Shown here piece after piece: positions 12,305 through 24,700 of a stretch of 64,000 bases of DNA (the first letter of the stretch is position 1; the number at the start of each line of letters is the position of its first letter). The position numbers and the translations under genes were made by a program. A model generated the notes under the pieces. It searched no databases. It worked only from the letters and a program-made list of their open reading frames with translations, and had not been told where the DNA came from. The stretch is from positions 6,918,564 through 6,982,563 of the forward strand of contig NW_002060944.1 in the NCBI RefSeq assembly GCF_000150275.1, in the 5' to 3' direction. Source of the DNA: Trichoplax adhaerens. Its lineage: Eukaryota > Placozoa > Uniplacotomia > Trichoplacea > Trichoplacidae.

Positions 12305-15300
12305 AGATAGTATATATCGCAAGAAGGATTGTCTGAGATTCGTATGTTTTAAAATTGGCCAAATTATCTGTAGAAGTTAAATCAACGATTTGCATCGTTA
12401 TATGATTTATTCTCAGCAGCTTGTGCGACTGCTTCTCAATCAATTTATTTTTCTACTTTTACTATCTTGTTACATAAACTATAATGGAAGTGCTAATATA
12501 TATTTGAACTTATTATATCCATGACTATTTTTGTCAGTATGCGTAAGTACTCTATATATTTAATACTGTTTATCAGTGCATATCTTGAGTAATATTTCTC
12601 TTATAGAGTTTTTCGCCTGATCGAACCTAACACTTAACTTTATATGAAAGTTGCGCCGTACACTTATAATTGTTCAGTCGTATCAGTTATACTGTACTAT
12701 ATAATATATACTAATGGATTTAGCGTCAATTTTTATAATTAATTTTCATCAGATTATAAGGGATAATTTTAAAACACTCTCATTAACCCTTGAAAGTTTA
12801 TAATTTAAACTGATTGAATCTGGCATAGATTCAATTTGTGTGTTTCATTCTCCATGTACGTATTTTAATGATATAGTAATATAATGTTATCATTGATTCT
12901 TTATGATGACTTTGTTTGGTTCTAGTTGTTATAAGTTGTAATCTAATTATGTCAATGAATTTGGTATTTAAAGTTAAATGTTATAAAGACTCATTGAGAT
13001 TGTTAACTTCGTCGATACCAACTGTAAAAGTAAATAACTAACTTAAAACTTTATAATGCAATGTATACATTTGCTGATTCATTTAATTTTAATTAGAGAC
13101 AGATCTTTAACAAAAATAAATGATTAATGTAGTCCGTCTAATGAGAAGACTCTTAAAAGGAAAACACTAATTAAAAATATGTAAAAGAGTACTTTTAAGT
13201 AATTACTGTATTTTTCGCGACGCGCAAGGAAAGGTTCATCTATCACAGTGCTTGCTCATGTTGTCTTTCCTTTATATTGATGCAGAAATTAACGCTTAAT
13301 GCCGGTGCTCGGACTAAAATTTTGCCAGATCAACTAGCCATCGCCATAATTGAGCTTCATAGATAGATTCATTCAGATAAAGTCTCATAGCAGCAGCTTT
13401 AAATAGCCGTTCCAGAGCATAATAACCTTTGCATAGTTAACCTATTAGACATCAGTTAGCACATGAGTTGTACAAGACTTACTGTATATTTAATATTTAC
13501 CATAATGTACCTCATCAGATTTAAGCCATTTACTAATTAAGAAAGGATTCTTTCAGAAGTTTGGGTATATGTTAATACGTGTAACAAGGCAATATCCTGT
13601 ATAACGTAAAAAATACGCTTTGAATGACTAATAATATAATTTAAATGTCATAATTCGCTTAAAATTAAATAATCATATTAAAAGAGATGTTTACTCTATT
13701 AATTAGCTCCATTATATCAGAAATTCATTTATCTCTTGGTGCAACAGCAATGTAAAAAACATCTAAACTGAATATGATAAATTGGTACTATCTGCAGTCT
13801 ATACTTTCGGTGCTGGAAGATCTAGAAATGATTTCAATCCAAATCTTCAATTCGTATTGCCATATATAATAATATTTTACATCCATATTTGAAATTTTAG
13901 TGTGTCCTTTATCCAATTTTGATACTTTAAAGTAATCTCGTGATTGAATATTACTGTAGTTGCTTACAAATTATTGAAATAGTTTAAGTTTGTTCAGTTA
14001 CAGTCATTAAAAGGCTTTAATTTTATCAAGATATTGTTGTTTACTGTCGGAATCTTTGATACCCAACCGCTACTGATTTCTCATTGAAATAGAATTACAC
14101 CTTGCATTAATATTCTTCAGATCGTGTTATTATTGATTTAGACATCTACGTAACATTTTATTTCAAGTTACCGCATGGTTATAGACCGTGTCTTGAATAG
14201 ACAATTTACCTCTAAGCTTAATCATAACCCAAAGAGATCCAGTACTGTTTATATCATGAATATCTAAAATAGCGATTAACTTTACAAGTTTAGATAATAT
14301 ATCTTGTTATTAATGTATTCATCTGAACTTTGATCAGTATGGAAGTTTGCGAGCTGAAATATATGATGATAAATGCTACTATTTTTACGAATATTTAATC
14401 AACAGTTGAAGGCTATAACGGTTATTTAAAGATTTCATATCCTAACCACCTATACTAGTCGAACGATTAACTATTATAAATAGTGATTAATTTTTACGCT
14501 CCCATATTTATCATACTTTCCGTTGTTTACATGTTTACCTAAGCTTTGATAAGTTAGTAGTGAAATTTAATAAAAGTTTGTTCTTGTTGATACTAGGAGA
14601 CAGTAAATACTGCCATTCAGATTGAACCAACAGCCGAATGCCAGTTTAGCTGATGATTCTACCACTGCACTAACTTCTTGGCAAAGTCTTTTTTAAAATG
14701 CTATGACGTTTTCTTCTACGGTATTTAAAGGTCGATTACTGCATTTCTTTGATGTTGTTATAGGTGCAAGTTGGTAAATAATAGCTAATTAGATTATCGT
14801 ACTGGATTTACAAGTATTACTAGCTTCTATCGAAGTATCGAATGTTCATAAATTTTCAAGACCACTATTTCCAGGATATGTCTGAGTATATAAAGTGTTC
14901 TATCAAAGGATCTCCGCAATACTCATCTAAGACTACTTCAATCCAAGCCTAGTAAGGGCAATACTTACAAGAATACTACCGAATGATCAACAGTCTTTGG
15001 ATTACCTTTCAAGTTTGCCTGTTCAATGGAGGTAGGGCTAATATTTGTAATTAGTAATTTTAACATAAAAAGCTTAGGCCAGTTAAAGACTATTCTGTTT
15101 TTTGGGCGTAATAATAACCTGTGCAGATGGGATGGATAGAGAAATGATTTCAACTTTTCAACTTGCTCGATCTTTTAACGTCCTATTTACTTCTAGAATT
15201 AGGCTTACAATGCTATCATCCAATATTTATCATTTTCTAACCGTATACTTACCGTAAATTATTATATTCATACAGAATTATATCAATTTTTAAGCAGAGA

Positions 15301-15590
15301 TGGCGTTATGCACTGCACATGACAAATTACAATTAATGTATATCGTTGTTGTAATGCTTCATTAAACTCTTAATAATCTTCAATTTCCTCCATTATTACT
15401 ATTTTGACTTAATCACTTTAGAAAGTAGTAACTTAAACTGACAGATGATAACGATTCATATTGCAATATAAATTTATTGATTAAATTACCATCGTTATCT
15501 CTCTAAGCGGATCATCATATAAAATCTTTAAATCCCACTTTTACATTTCTCCTCATTTATGATATCTTAGTAGGTCATTAGTGGATTACT
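12305..15590. other. AT-rich intergenic DNA, no gene seen
   Basis: This follows the TRPA-A stop codon. Only short open frames are present, with no recognisable protein, tRNA or conserved RNA structure. The first few hundred bases presumably include the TRPA-A 3' UTR. Confidence 0.5.
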
Positions 15591-15599
15591 TGCTGATGA

Positions 15600-17050
15600 T
15601 ATCAAGACAGCCTAGAGTCTGTTTTGGTTGTAATGTGGTATCCTATTTTATCCTATTCATATCACCATTCTTAATGCTATCAATTAATCGATTAGGCAAT
15701 ACGCGCATGAAAGATTGGAAATAAATCATAACATGTAGCTAATATTAAAATAAATGATGTCGTCGTTTCCTATTTCTTCATCTTATACGTAAATCTCTCC
15801 TTCATTCGTACTATCTTAATAAGATATTAACCGACGCCAAGCTATTCATTAGAGATACTAAGACCATATATGCAGAATAAAATTGTCTTGTATCTATCCG
15901 ATCCATACCATCTTAGTTGGTCGATTATTAAGGAGTGTAAAAATCGAAAATCAATTACAATATGATAGCTAATAATATCAAATTAGATCAGAATCAATTT
16001 TAGTTCTCTTCTCTCTACCCGGGTATTAAATCCAATCAGTCGTTGTCAACACTTGTCAGCTCTCTTCATTCTACTGACATCTACATCATTTTTATAGAAT
16101 ATTAAGAGATGCCAAGATAACTATCATTATTAGCAGTAAGATAACCTACAGTCTATTCTATCCTATCCATTTTCTATTTATTACTCAAATGAACAGTATT
16201 AAAATCAGAAATCGATCGCAACGTGGTGGCCAATATCCAATTGGAGTCCATTTTAGTTATACCGTCAATGCACTTATCGCCCTGGACCAATACAACCAGA
16301 GGATATTTCACCAATTAGCAATGCTAAGATAGCTCGCCATCTGTTCTGATTAAAAACAAAGTTCCATTCTATTCCCATCCATATTCTGCTCATTATATGA
16401 TTAAGCAATAAGAAAATCAGACATCAATCATAATTTGATGGTCGATATCGAATCGGATTCAAAATTAATTCTTCTCTCCCTATGTTTCAATCCAATTCAT
16501 CTGCATCTATGCGGTTCTTAGATTCACTTCATTTTGCAAGCGCATTTTTTTAACCTACAATACTACTGCAATTAACTGAAATCACTACACTCTGCAAAGG
16601 TAATTTATAATCAATCTATTTTGAGTATAAACGAAGTTACAGTCTCTGTTATCCTATTGATATTCGTATGATTACTCGACTGAACAATATGAAGATCAAA
16701 AATCAATCATGATTTGGTAGTCAAGATCAAATCGGATTTAATTCTGCTTAATCTCTGTTTGCGTCGGAATCTGATTCATCCCTACTTGAGCCTTCACCCT
16801 TTCTGCATCTACAAGCATACCGTCTCTAATAGAATGATATTCCATTGATCAGCGACATTAAGATAGTTTACGATTAGTCCATCTTAGTTATAAATAAAAT
16901 TATATTCACATTCGATTTATTACTCGATGGATCAGTATAAAGATCAAAGATCACTCCTGATCTGATAGTCATATCGAATTAGCGTTCCATTTTACTTCTT
17001 CTCCAACCTTTGATAAAAACATTTACAACCTTAAATCAACTATCTAACGC
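15600..17050. repeat. Highly diverged tandem repeat, about 250 bp unit
   Basis: At least five diverged copies share an A-rich block resembling ATCAAAAATCAATCATGATT, then TGGTAGTC..ATCGAAT(T/C)GGA, then TTTTAGTTCTTCTCTCCCT. Copies are anchored near 15940, 16202, 16414, 16694 and 16942, so spacing varies from about 210 to 280 bp. A CTATCCTATCCAT-like pyrimidine block precedes each. No open frame of note crosses the array. Further weakly related sequence may extend to about 15600 on the left. Confidence 0.6.
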
Positions 17051-17250
17051 AACTTGTATATCCCTGATATCAAAGGCGTGGTCTAATTAGAAAAACAAAA
17101 GACAAACATCTTAACAATATGTTTCTATCATTGATGGAAGAAAGAATAGTAACAGTCTTGCTGCACCATTCTTATACAAACCCTTGACAAATATTTCAGT
17201 CCTAGGTAGATCAACCAATGGATACAATCATCCATTTTCCCTGTATCTAG

Positions 17251-17275
17251 ACCCTAACCCTAACCCTAACCCTAG
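17251..17275. repeat. Interstitial telomere-like tract (CCCTAA)n
   Basis: Three perfect CCCTAA hexamers plus a partial fourth lie inside gene-poor, repeat-rich DNA just right of the ~250 bp repeat field. The complementary strand reads TTAGGG, the usual metazoan telomere unit. A weaker, imperfect telomere-like run (TAACCCTAATCCTAACC) lies at about 2364-2380. The tract is too short to be a chromosome end, and sequence continues normally on both sides. Confidence 0.85.
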
Positions 17276-17299
17276 ATAGTAGTCAAATTATATTAACCG

Positions 17300-18740
17300 C
17301 AGTACTATCTATCCATTATTAGGAAAGAGTGAAGAATAGATAAGGTCAAATTTATCTTGTAATTGTGATGATAACATTATTTCACAAATAGATTACTAAC
17401 CTATTTAGATATCAGCGCCGCATTTATTCCAACGCTATCGTGATTATCCTTCATCCATTAGAAAGTTTTTTAAATTATAGCCAGGCAAGTGGCAAGGTAA
17501 AGGATAAAAGGTAAAGTCAAATTAACCTGGAAAGTTTCTATCAATCAATGAATTTATTGTGTGTTTCAACCATAACAGAAAAATCAACACATGATGCCAA
17601 GAATCCTTCTTGTTAACGATTGTTTTATTTTTTATTAAATAGTAATTACAATCAATAAATTAGGTTTTAACACGACCCAATCATTCGCATTGTATCGATA
17701 ATTTTTCATCTTTCGTCGGCAAGCAAAGCTTGCTAGTCATTTCTGCGATATATTGGGTAATCCATTTGACAATCTCTATTTCAAGAAATTCAATCTAAAC
17801 TAAATCAACTTCTATTGTTATAAATAGTTTTTAAAAGCGATGCGCTCCCTGTCTTTGCAGACTTGTAACAATCTTCTATTTTATTTATTATGTCATCAAT
17901 CGATAAAATTAATTACACATTGATCAATTTATTTTTATAAAACACCCAAAGGTTATAATCACATCAACCAGATCAATTTCTACACCATGAAATAATTAAG
18001 CAGTGCTATGAATCGAATAATGTCCTCTAAAGTATACGTATACAGTAAAGGTAGAGTTATGGTCTAGTTCGGGTTAGCATCAATTTTTAGAGACGTAGTA
18101 AGCAATCAATTCTAGTTACCTCGATTATTTCAAATCTATTTAACTAAGAGAGATAGAATATAGTGTTAATAGTGTCGCTTAACATTGGATTACGTTGGGG
18201 AAATGAACGAAATATTGTGCTCTTAAGCTATAACACTACATGATACAACATACCGTTACTCGATTATTATCATCATTTCTTTCTATACTACACCGAACAA
18301 ATCCACTTAGGATATATCTTCCACTCGAAAAATCGATTTTCAATTTACTGTCGTCGCTTATGATTGTAAGTTAATCATATCAAGAGAGAAAAATTGATAA
18401 TTGACTACTGCTGATCTGAATATATTAGATAGTTTATTGGCAATTTAAATGAACAGCATCGATAAAATCATCTACCGATGCTGCAGTAATGGATATCACA
18501 ACTAATCACAACTAATCACACTGCCACTGATCGTTTCGAATGATTGCAAAATTGGTTTAATTTTATTGCTCATATGGATGAAACAATGATAAGTCGACTA
18601 TTAATATACACGTATGCTAAAGGCTATCGAATTGACATTCCTATTTTGACCTGTGATTGGTCTCCTGCTCTGTTTTTATAAACATGATCTAACTTTGACA
18701 TCGATCATCCATGTTAAAATAGTCGGTGCATGGGCATGCG
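17300..18740. other. AT-rich intergenic DNA upstream of TRPA-B
   Basis: Scattered short direct repeats occur (for example three tandem copies of an ACAACTAATC-like unit near 18497-18522). No protein-coding exon or RNA gene was recognised. The 3' part should contain the TRPA-B promoter, but no core promoter motif is clear. Confidence 0.4.
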
Positions 18741-18755
18741 CTTAATTTGAGCAAA

Positions 18756-21700
18756 ATGGCTCGCAAGTCTACTCGTAAGGTTAATAAATTAATCCATCTT
18801 GGTTGGGAAAATTTTATTTAGAATTGATGGATCAAGATCTAGCTCGTATATTAGCAAAATCTGTTCTTAATTTACCTTGCCATATTTGATTCTATCGAAT
18901 ACTTGGAGCTGTCATGAAATAATACTAATTCTACCATTTCAGTGCTGATTTCGTTGTTATTAATCTTTATTTTATTTAGCCCAAGATGTCTGGCAGGAAA
19001 AGAACCAGCGATATATTAATGGATTCATTGCGAATTGTTTCCTTTAAGGAAGCTCCATCTTTGCCATCCAAGTATCATGGTGTAAAGTCAACACTAGGAT
19101 CAGGAGCCAGTAAAACCATCGATTTAGTACTGGTAAGAAAGACAGAACCCTTTGCTTTCCTGATGAAGACGATTATTTTCCTAGTAAACAGATGATTAAT
19201 ATATACGGGATAGAACAAGTTTTACGTCATCCTAGTATTACTCATTCTAGCATTTTTACACTCAAAATACACCCGATATGGCAGATCGGTCTATTGAAAT
19301 AGAATTATTATAAATATCAGTATTGTTACTGGTAGTAATTTTGTTAGGCTACGATAAATGTTAAAGTTCTGTCATTATCGTGACAAAGCAAGGCGAATAA
19401 GAGTAAAAACTATGTATAAGCTGAAATGAATATTTCTAGTAATTCAGCTCGATCATGATTATAGTTAAAAGCTTTACTGAATCTCGAGTCTTTCAAAAGC
19501 AAAATGATGCACAAGCTGATATACAAATATCCAGAAATTCAGTTAGATCATGGCTACAGTCAAAGCTTTAGTCTATCCCTGTCCTATAAAAGCAAAACGA
19601 TGTATAAATCGAAATGGATATTTCTATTAATTCAGTTAGATGGTGATTGTAATTAAAGCTTTAGTAAATCCCTATCATGCAAAGTAAAACAATCGGCTAA
19701 TAGTACTATAAATATAGAGTTATGAAAATTGTTTATAAAAATTCAAGACGAAGAATTGGTTAAACTATATATTTCGTATTTGATAGTAAAAGGAAATGAA
19801 AACCTGATTTCTACATGTCATTCCATAGCCTTTCAACTTTTTTAGTCATCTTATGGATAATACCGTAGTATTCTTAGCAAAGTATAGGCCCAAACTACCT
19901 TCAACGATAGCATAGAAAGACATGAACAGAGTCCGATTAAAGTTGACTGCATAACGCATTATACTGTACATACTGTAGTTAAGATAGTCATCAGTTAGGA
20001 GGAATTTGAAATAAATCATAGGTAAAATATATCGTGACTGACGATCTTACAAGCTTGAATTGCTTTATAAAACATGGCATGATCACAGTATGATCAGTTG
20101 ATCACTATTCGTAACTATTATATTTGAGGAATAGCCTATTGAGCTTGTTGACTAAAAAATTGAAACACATCCTATCACTATTTGACAACTAGCTCCCGTT
20201 CTACTGTGGAAATTAAATTTAATTCTACAAACCGTACATATTTTTATTCATATTTGAAATGTTAGATGCATAGTATGGATAGTAATGATAGAAAACTGTC
20301 GCTCTACTTTCGAGAAATAAAACGTAAATTCAACATTGATCATTACACCATTAGCCGAAACTGTAGCATCGTTATTGCTGTCCTCAAATTCAAGCAATGC
20401 CAATAGAATAACGATCGATTTTTTTGAAGAGGACACATCGTTCAAAATAGACTTCAAAGTCGTTGCCCTTGGTTCAATTAATCAATCATCTCGCCTGATT
20501 TTATCTAGGCTGCTCGAAACGGAGATTCTCAAGCTATTCAAGTCATTGCACAAGATCTAAATGATCCATTACCTATAATTAATGCCTGTGATAAAGATGG
20601 TTTCTCTCCTCTTCATTATGCTGCACATTATGGCCACCGAGATGTAATTTCTACCCTAATCCGTTTTGGTGCAGGTATGATTTTTACAAATAATATCATA
20701 TCTTGAATTCAATCCCAGTATTTATGCTTTATAGTATTGGAGAATAGTTTAACATTTATAGGCTGCATTAGATTTATGATGTATTTAAATGATTTTAGTT
20801 GTCATATTAGTATCAGCTTTTCCTATGGTACCATCTTCCTTTATTTCAGTATCGGCGATTGCTTCATAATCTTTTAAAATCTTTATCAGGGCCTTAAGCA
20901 AACATTTTATCACAATGGCCTTAAAGTTATATATTGAGACACCTAAAACTATAAACTATTAGTTAATATTCTCATATCTTTCAAATGACCTATAAAGCTA
21001 GTTAGGAAATGATTAAATGAAGTTTAAAACATTTAATCTCGACCAAAATTGTTCATATTTGCTAGATAGATTTTAAGATCTTCTTATTTGTTGAGCTACT
21101 TTTGACTATACCTCTAAATATGAACTTAACTAGATATTAAAAGAATTATATGTCAGTTCTTTCCCATAAGCAAATTAGAATCACATTTTATAATGTAAAG
21201 TATTTTTGCATCAGGTTCTAATTTTTATTCATAACTATTATTGACCCTTTTTAAATCATCTATTTTTTCATATTTTTATAAATATATCAAGATCCCAACA
21301 TTAGAGGAAAAGAAGACCAGACACCAATGCATTTGGCAGCAAAGTATAATGCTACTGATGGTTTACTTGAATTAATCGCCAATAAAGCAGATGTCAATGC
21401 AAAAAACCAATTTGGCCTGACTCCGCTCCATTTTACAAGCCGACGTGATTTTGTGGAAGCTACAAAGGTACAATAAAGTGGCAACGTTATCGAATATTCG
21501 AGGTGTATAAGATGGCTTAATTAGGTTTAATTGAATATGAGCATCTCCTTACTTCTTATGACACAGATATTACTTCTTGATGGGAAAGCAAATCCTAATT
21601 CTACTGACAACGATTTATCAACACCACTACATGGAGCAGCTGCTGGCGGAAATCAAGCTGTTTGCAAACTCCTAGTAAGTCCACCATGAAATAAATAGCA

Positions 21701-24700
21701 CAAAAGTGATTGCTTTTGCTACTTGTTAGTAAAAATTATGAAACTGTCATAATCACTAGTTAATTTTTTTATCTGAACATTCTAAACACGTAGTTGGAAA
21801 ATAAAGCAAGTATTCTAATGAAAGCTCGTGATCAATCAACACCACTGCATTCTGCAGCTATTTCTGGAAGCACAAATATTATGCGCTTTATCTTCCTTGT
21901 AGGTTAGTACATCTTGTGTATAATTCAAAATTAGCTAGCGTAAGTTATTTTGCTTTTTTGGTCAATTATTATTGATATCTGGTGAAATAATAAAGATCCA
22001 TAGTACTGATAATTTTTATCTCTTTCTTCGCAGCTGCTAACTTTAATCGGACAACCTTGGAATTAGTCGATGAATTGGATGCTTTAGAGAATACACCATT
22101 GCATTTAGCTGTGCAAAATGGCAACTATGATGTAAGTCATAATTAGTCCTTTACATATAAAAACTTATACAAATGTATCAGGCCTAGCATGGAAATACAT
22201 ATAGTACTATATTATCGAATAATTCAGACATCAGTATAGCTACAGCTTAAATTAGTTAATAGTTCATGTAATTTGTAGATACAGAATTAATAAAGGTTAC
22301 CAGTCAATTAAATGTTTGATATCATTTATCGCTAAATGATTGTCCTGCTGGTAGGATCGACTGAAAATTTCATAAATATATCATTGATTAATATCTCATT
22401 GCATTAAATATACATAATGTAGGCCGTCCAGCTATGTCTCAATTATGGAGCTAATCCCAACTCTCAAAGGGTAGGATAGGACAAGGAATTGCCACTGTTG
22501 TAGGATAAGATAAAGAGTTGTTACTGTTATAGAATAAAATATAATTCATTTTAAGTTACAAATACCTTAATACCCACTCAATGCTATTAAATATCATATA
22601 ATCCTTTTCCATGACATTAGCTAATAATTCTAGCCAGAATAACATTTCTATCCATTAATTAATTATTAATTCTCTCCGATGCATTTATTGCAGTACAATC
22701 AAGCGACACCATTACATTTAGCTGCTCAATTTGGACATCTAGATATTGCAAAATTACTAGTGCAAAAGAAAGCAAGATTAAATGTTATCGATCGCGATCG
22801 TAGGACACCAATGCATAAGTAATTTCTGTATATTGATGAATAAATTTAAAATGCGGATTACGAAAGTATATAAATGGATTGTTCTAATCACTTTATTTGA
22901 TTTAAAAACTTTTATCGATATTGCTAATTTATCCTTCTTCTTTACAATTAATTTAATAGATGCGCTCTAACAAACAAATTGGATATAATCAAATTCCTAG
23001 TTGAAAAGGTAAGAATTGACTCATCATTTTAGGAATAGAACGGTAATAAAATAATTACTACGATAATCCTAGTAATCTATCGTTGCCATGACTCTTCCTT
23101 GTAGAAAGCAAACATTGACATTAAAGATGCAGAACGATTTACACCCTTTATGTGCGCTTGTTGGATGGGAAATTTAGAGATTGCTAAGTATTTAGTTGAA
23201 CAAGATTGTATTATTGACTCAGCAGATAGTTCCAATCGATTATGCATCCATTGGGCTGTTAAGGGACATCATTCGGAATTGCTTTATTATCTACTAACGG
23301 TAATTTTCCCACTATTTTATATTCATGTAAATCAAAATGATATCACTACAACCTACAGAAATCTTTCATAATAGCTACAGCACTGTTGCATATCAACTTC
23401 GAAGGGCTTGTTGCTGCTGCTATTTCTAGTTTTTTACAATTGTTTAAAATAAGTGGATCAAGATAGGATTATATAGATCTGATTTCCACATATTGTCTAC
23501 AGATTGGATGCTCACAACTCATTGATAGGACCGATTGGAAAAATCAGACGCCATTACATTATTCAGCCAGTAGGGGTGATATTGAGGTAGCCAATAAATT
23601 GCTGATACAGCTGTTAATGAATCTTGACTTCACTAGAAATCATTCATTTCAAAATCGATCGTGATGTTTAATTATTTTAAAAAATAATCTCTTGTTACTA
23701 GATAGTACAGATTCTCCTCGAATATGAGGCTTCTCTTACCTCTAGAGATGATGAAGAGAAAATGCCACTGCATTTAGCAGTCGAGTAAGTATATCACATT
23801 TCAAGTTAGTCTGATCTGGCTTATATTTTTCATCGTAAAAACAGATATTGTTAATGTATAAGATATTTTATCCTGCATTGTACTTAAAGTCTTCAATTGA
23901 GTAAAAATTCTTCAAATATGGATTAGTAATTTAAAATTAGATTAGTCAGTATTCGAGTATTTATCCATGACTATGAGGTTATATTCTCTCGTAGCGACAT
24001 TTGGATCAACTACGGTATTACTTCAAGGTATTGATTTAAATACATTATCACACCGATTTAGGAACGGCCATCACCTTGTTGCTGTTACATTAATTGATGC
24101 ATTGCCGGGTGTTATTAATTGTCGTGATGAAGGTGGTCGAACACCGTTACATTTAGCAGCAATGCATGGACATTTGTATACTGTGAAAGAATTAATTGAA
24201 AGAGGAGCTGATATTAATAGCAAGTAAGCTGCCAATAACTAATTAATCAGAGTACGCCATGGAAAAGTATAATTTATCCTGCTGATAGCGATCATTTCAT
24301 TTTTCGCTGCTGTATTTTGTACTAGATAAAATTGAGTAAATTATTAATAATTTGCCAATATCATAATAGAGACGATAGAAGTTGGACTCCACTTGATTAC
24401 GCTGCGAGTAAAGGATTTGCAGATATGATTGATCTATTACTTCGAAATTACGCTGCTATCCATTCCGTGGATAAAAATAAGGTCTGTTAATTACTGATAA
24501 TGGCTTTAAAATTTATATCAGTCTTGATATAAAATGCGATTATGTTTTATTTAGTATTCCTAGTCTATACCAATACAGTATATAGTACTTGTGAAATTAT
24601 ACTATTACTCATTCTATCGATAAGATAACATATCTGGTAAGTAATGACTTCTATAGCAGTGTCAAATCTTGCTACCAATGGGGCCTATATCTCTCTGGCA

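Noticed and set aside
20248..20560. Overlapping open frames on both strands in TRPA-B intron 2
   Set aside because: Three frames are open at once, no good start or splice chain results, and the TRPA-B reading frame joins cleanly from 19132 to 20509 without it.
23967..24061. Open frame extending left of the TRPA-B exon at 24062
   Set aside because: Paralogue A has a 162-nt exon at this place and the acceptor at 24061 gives exactly 162 nt; the extension has no ankyrin pattern.
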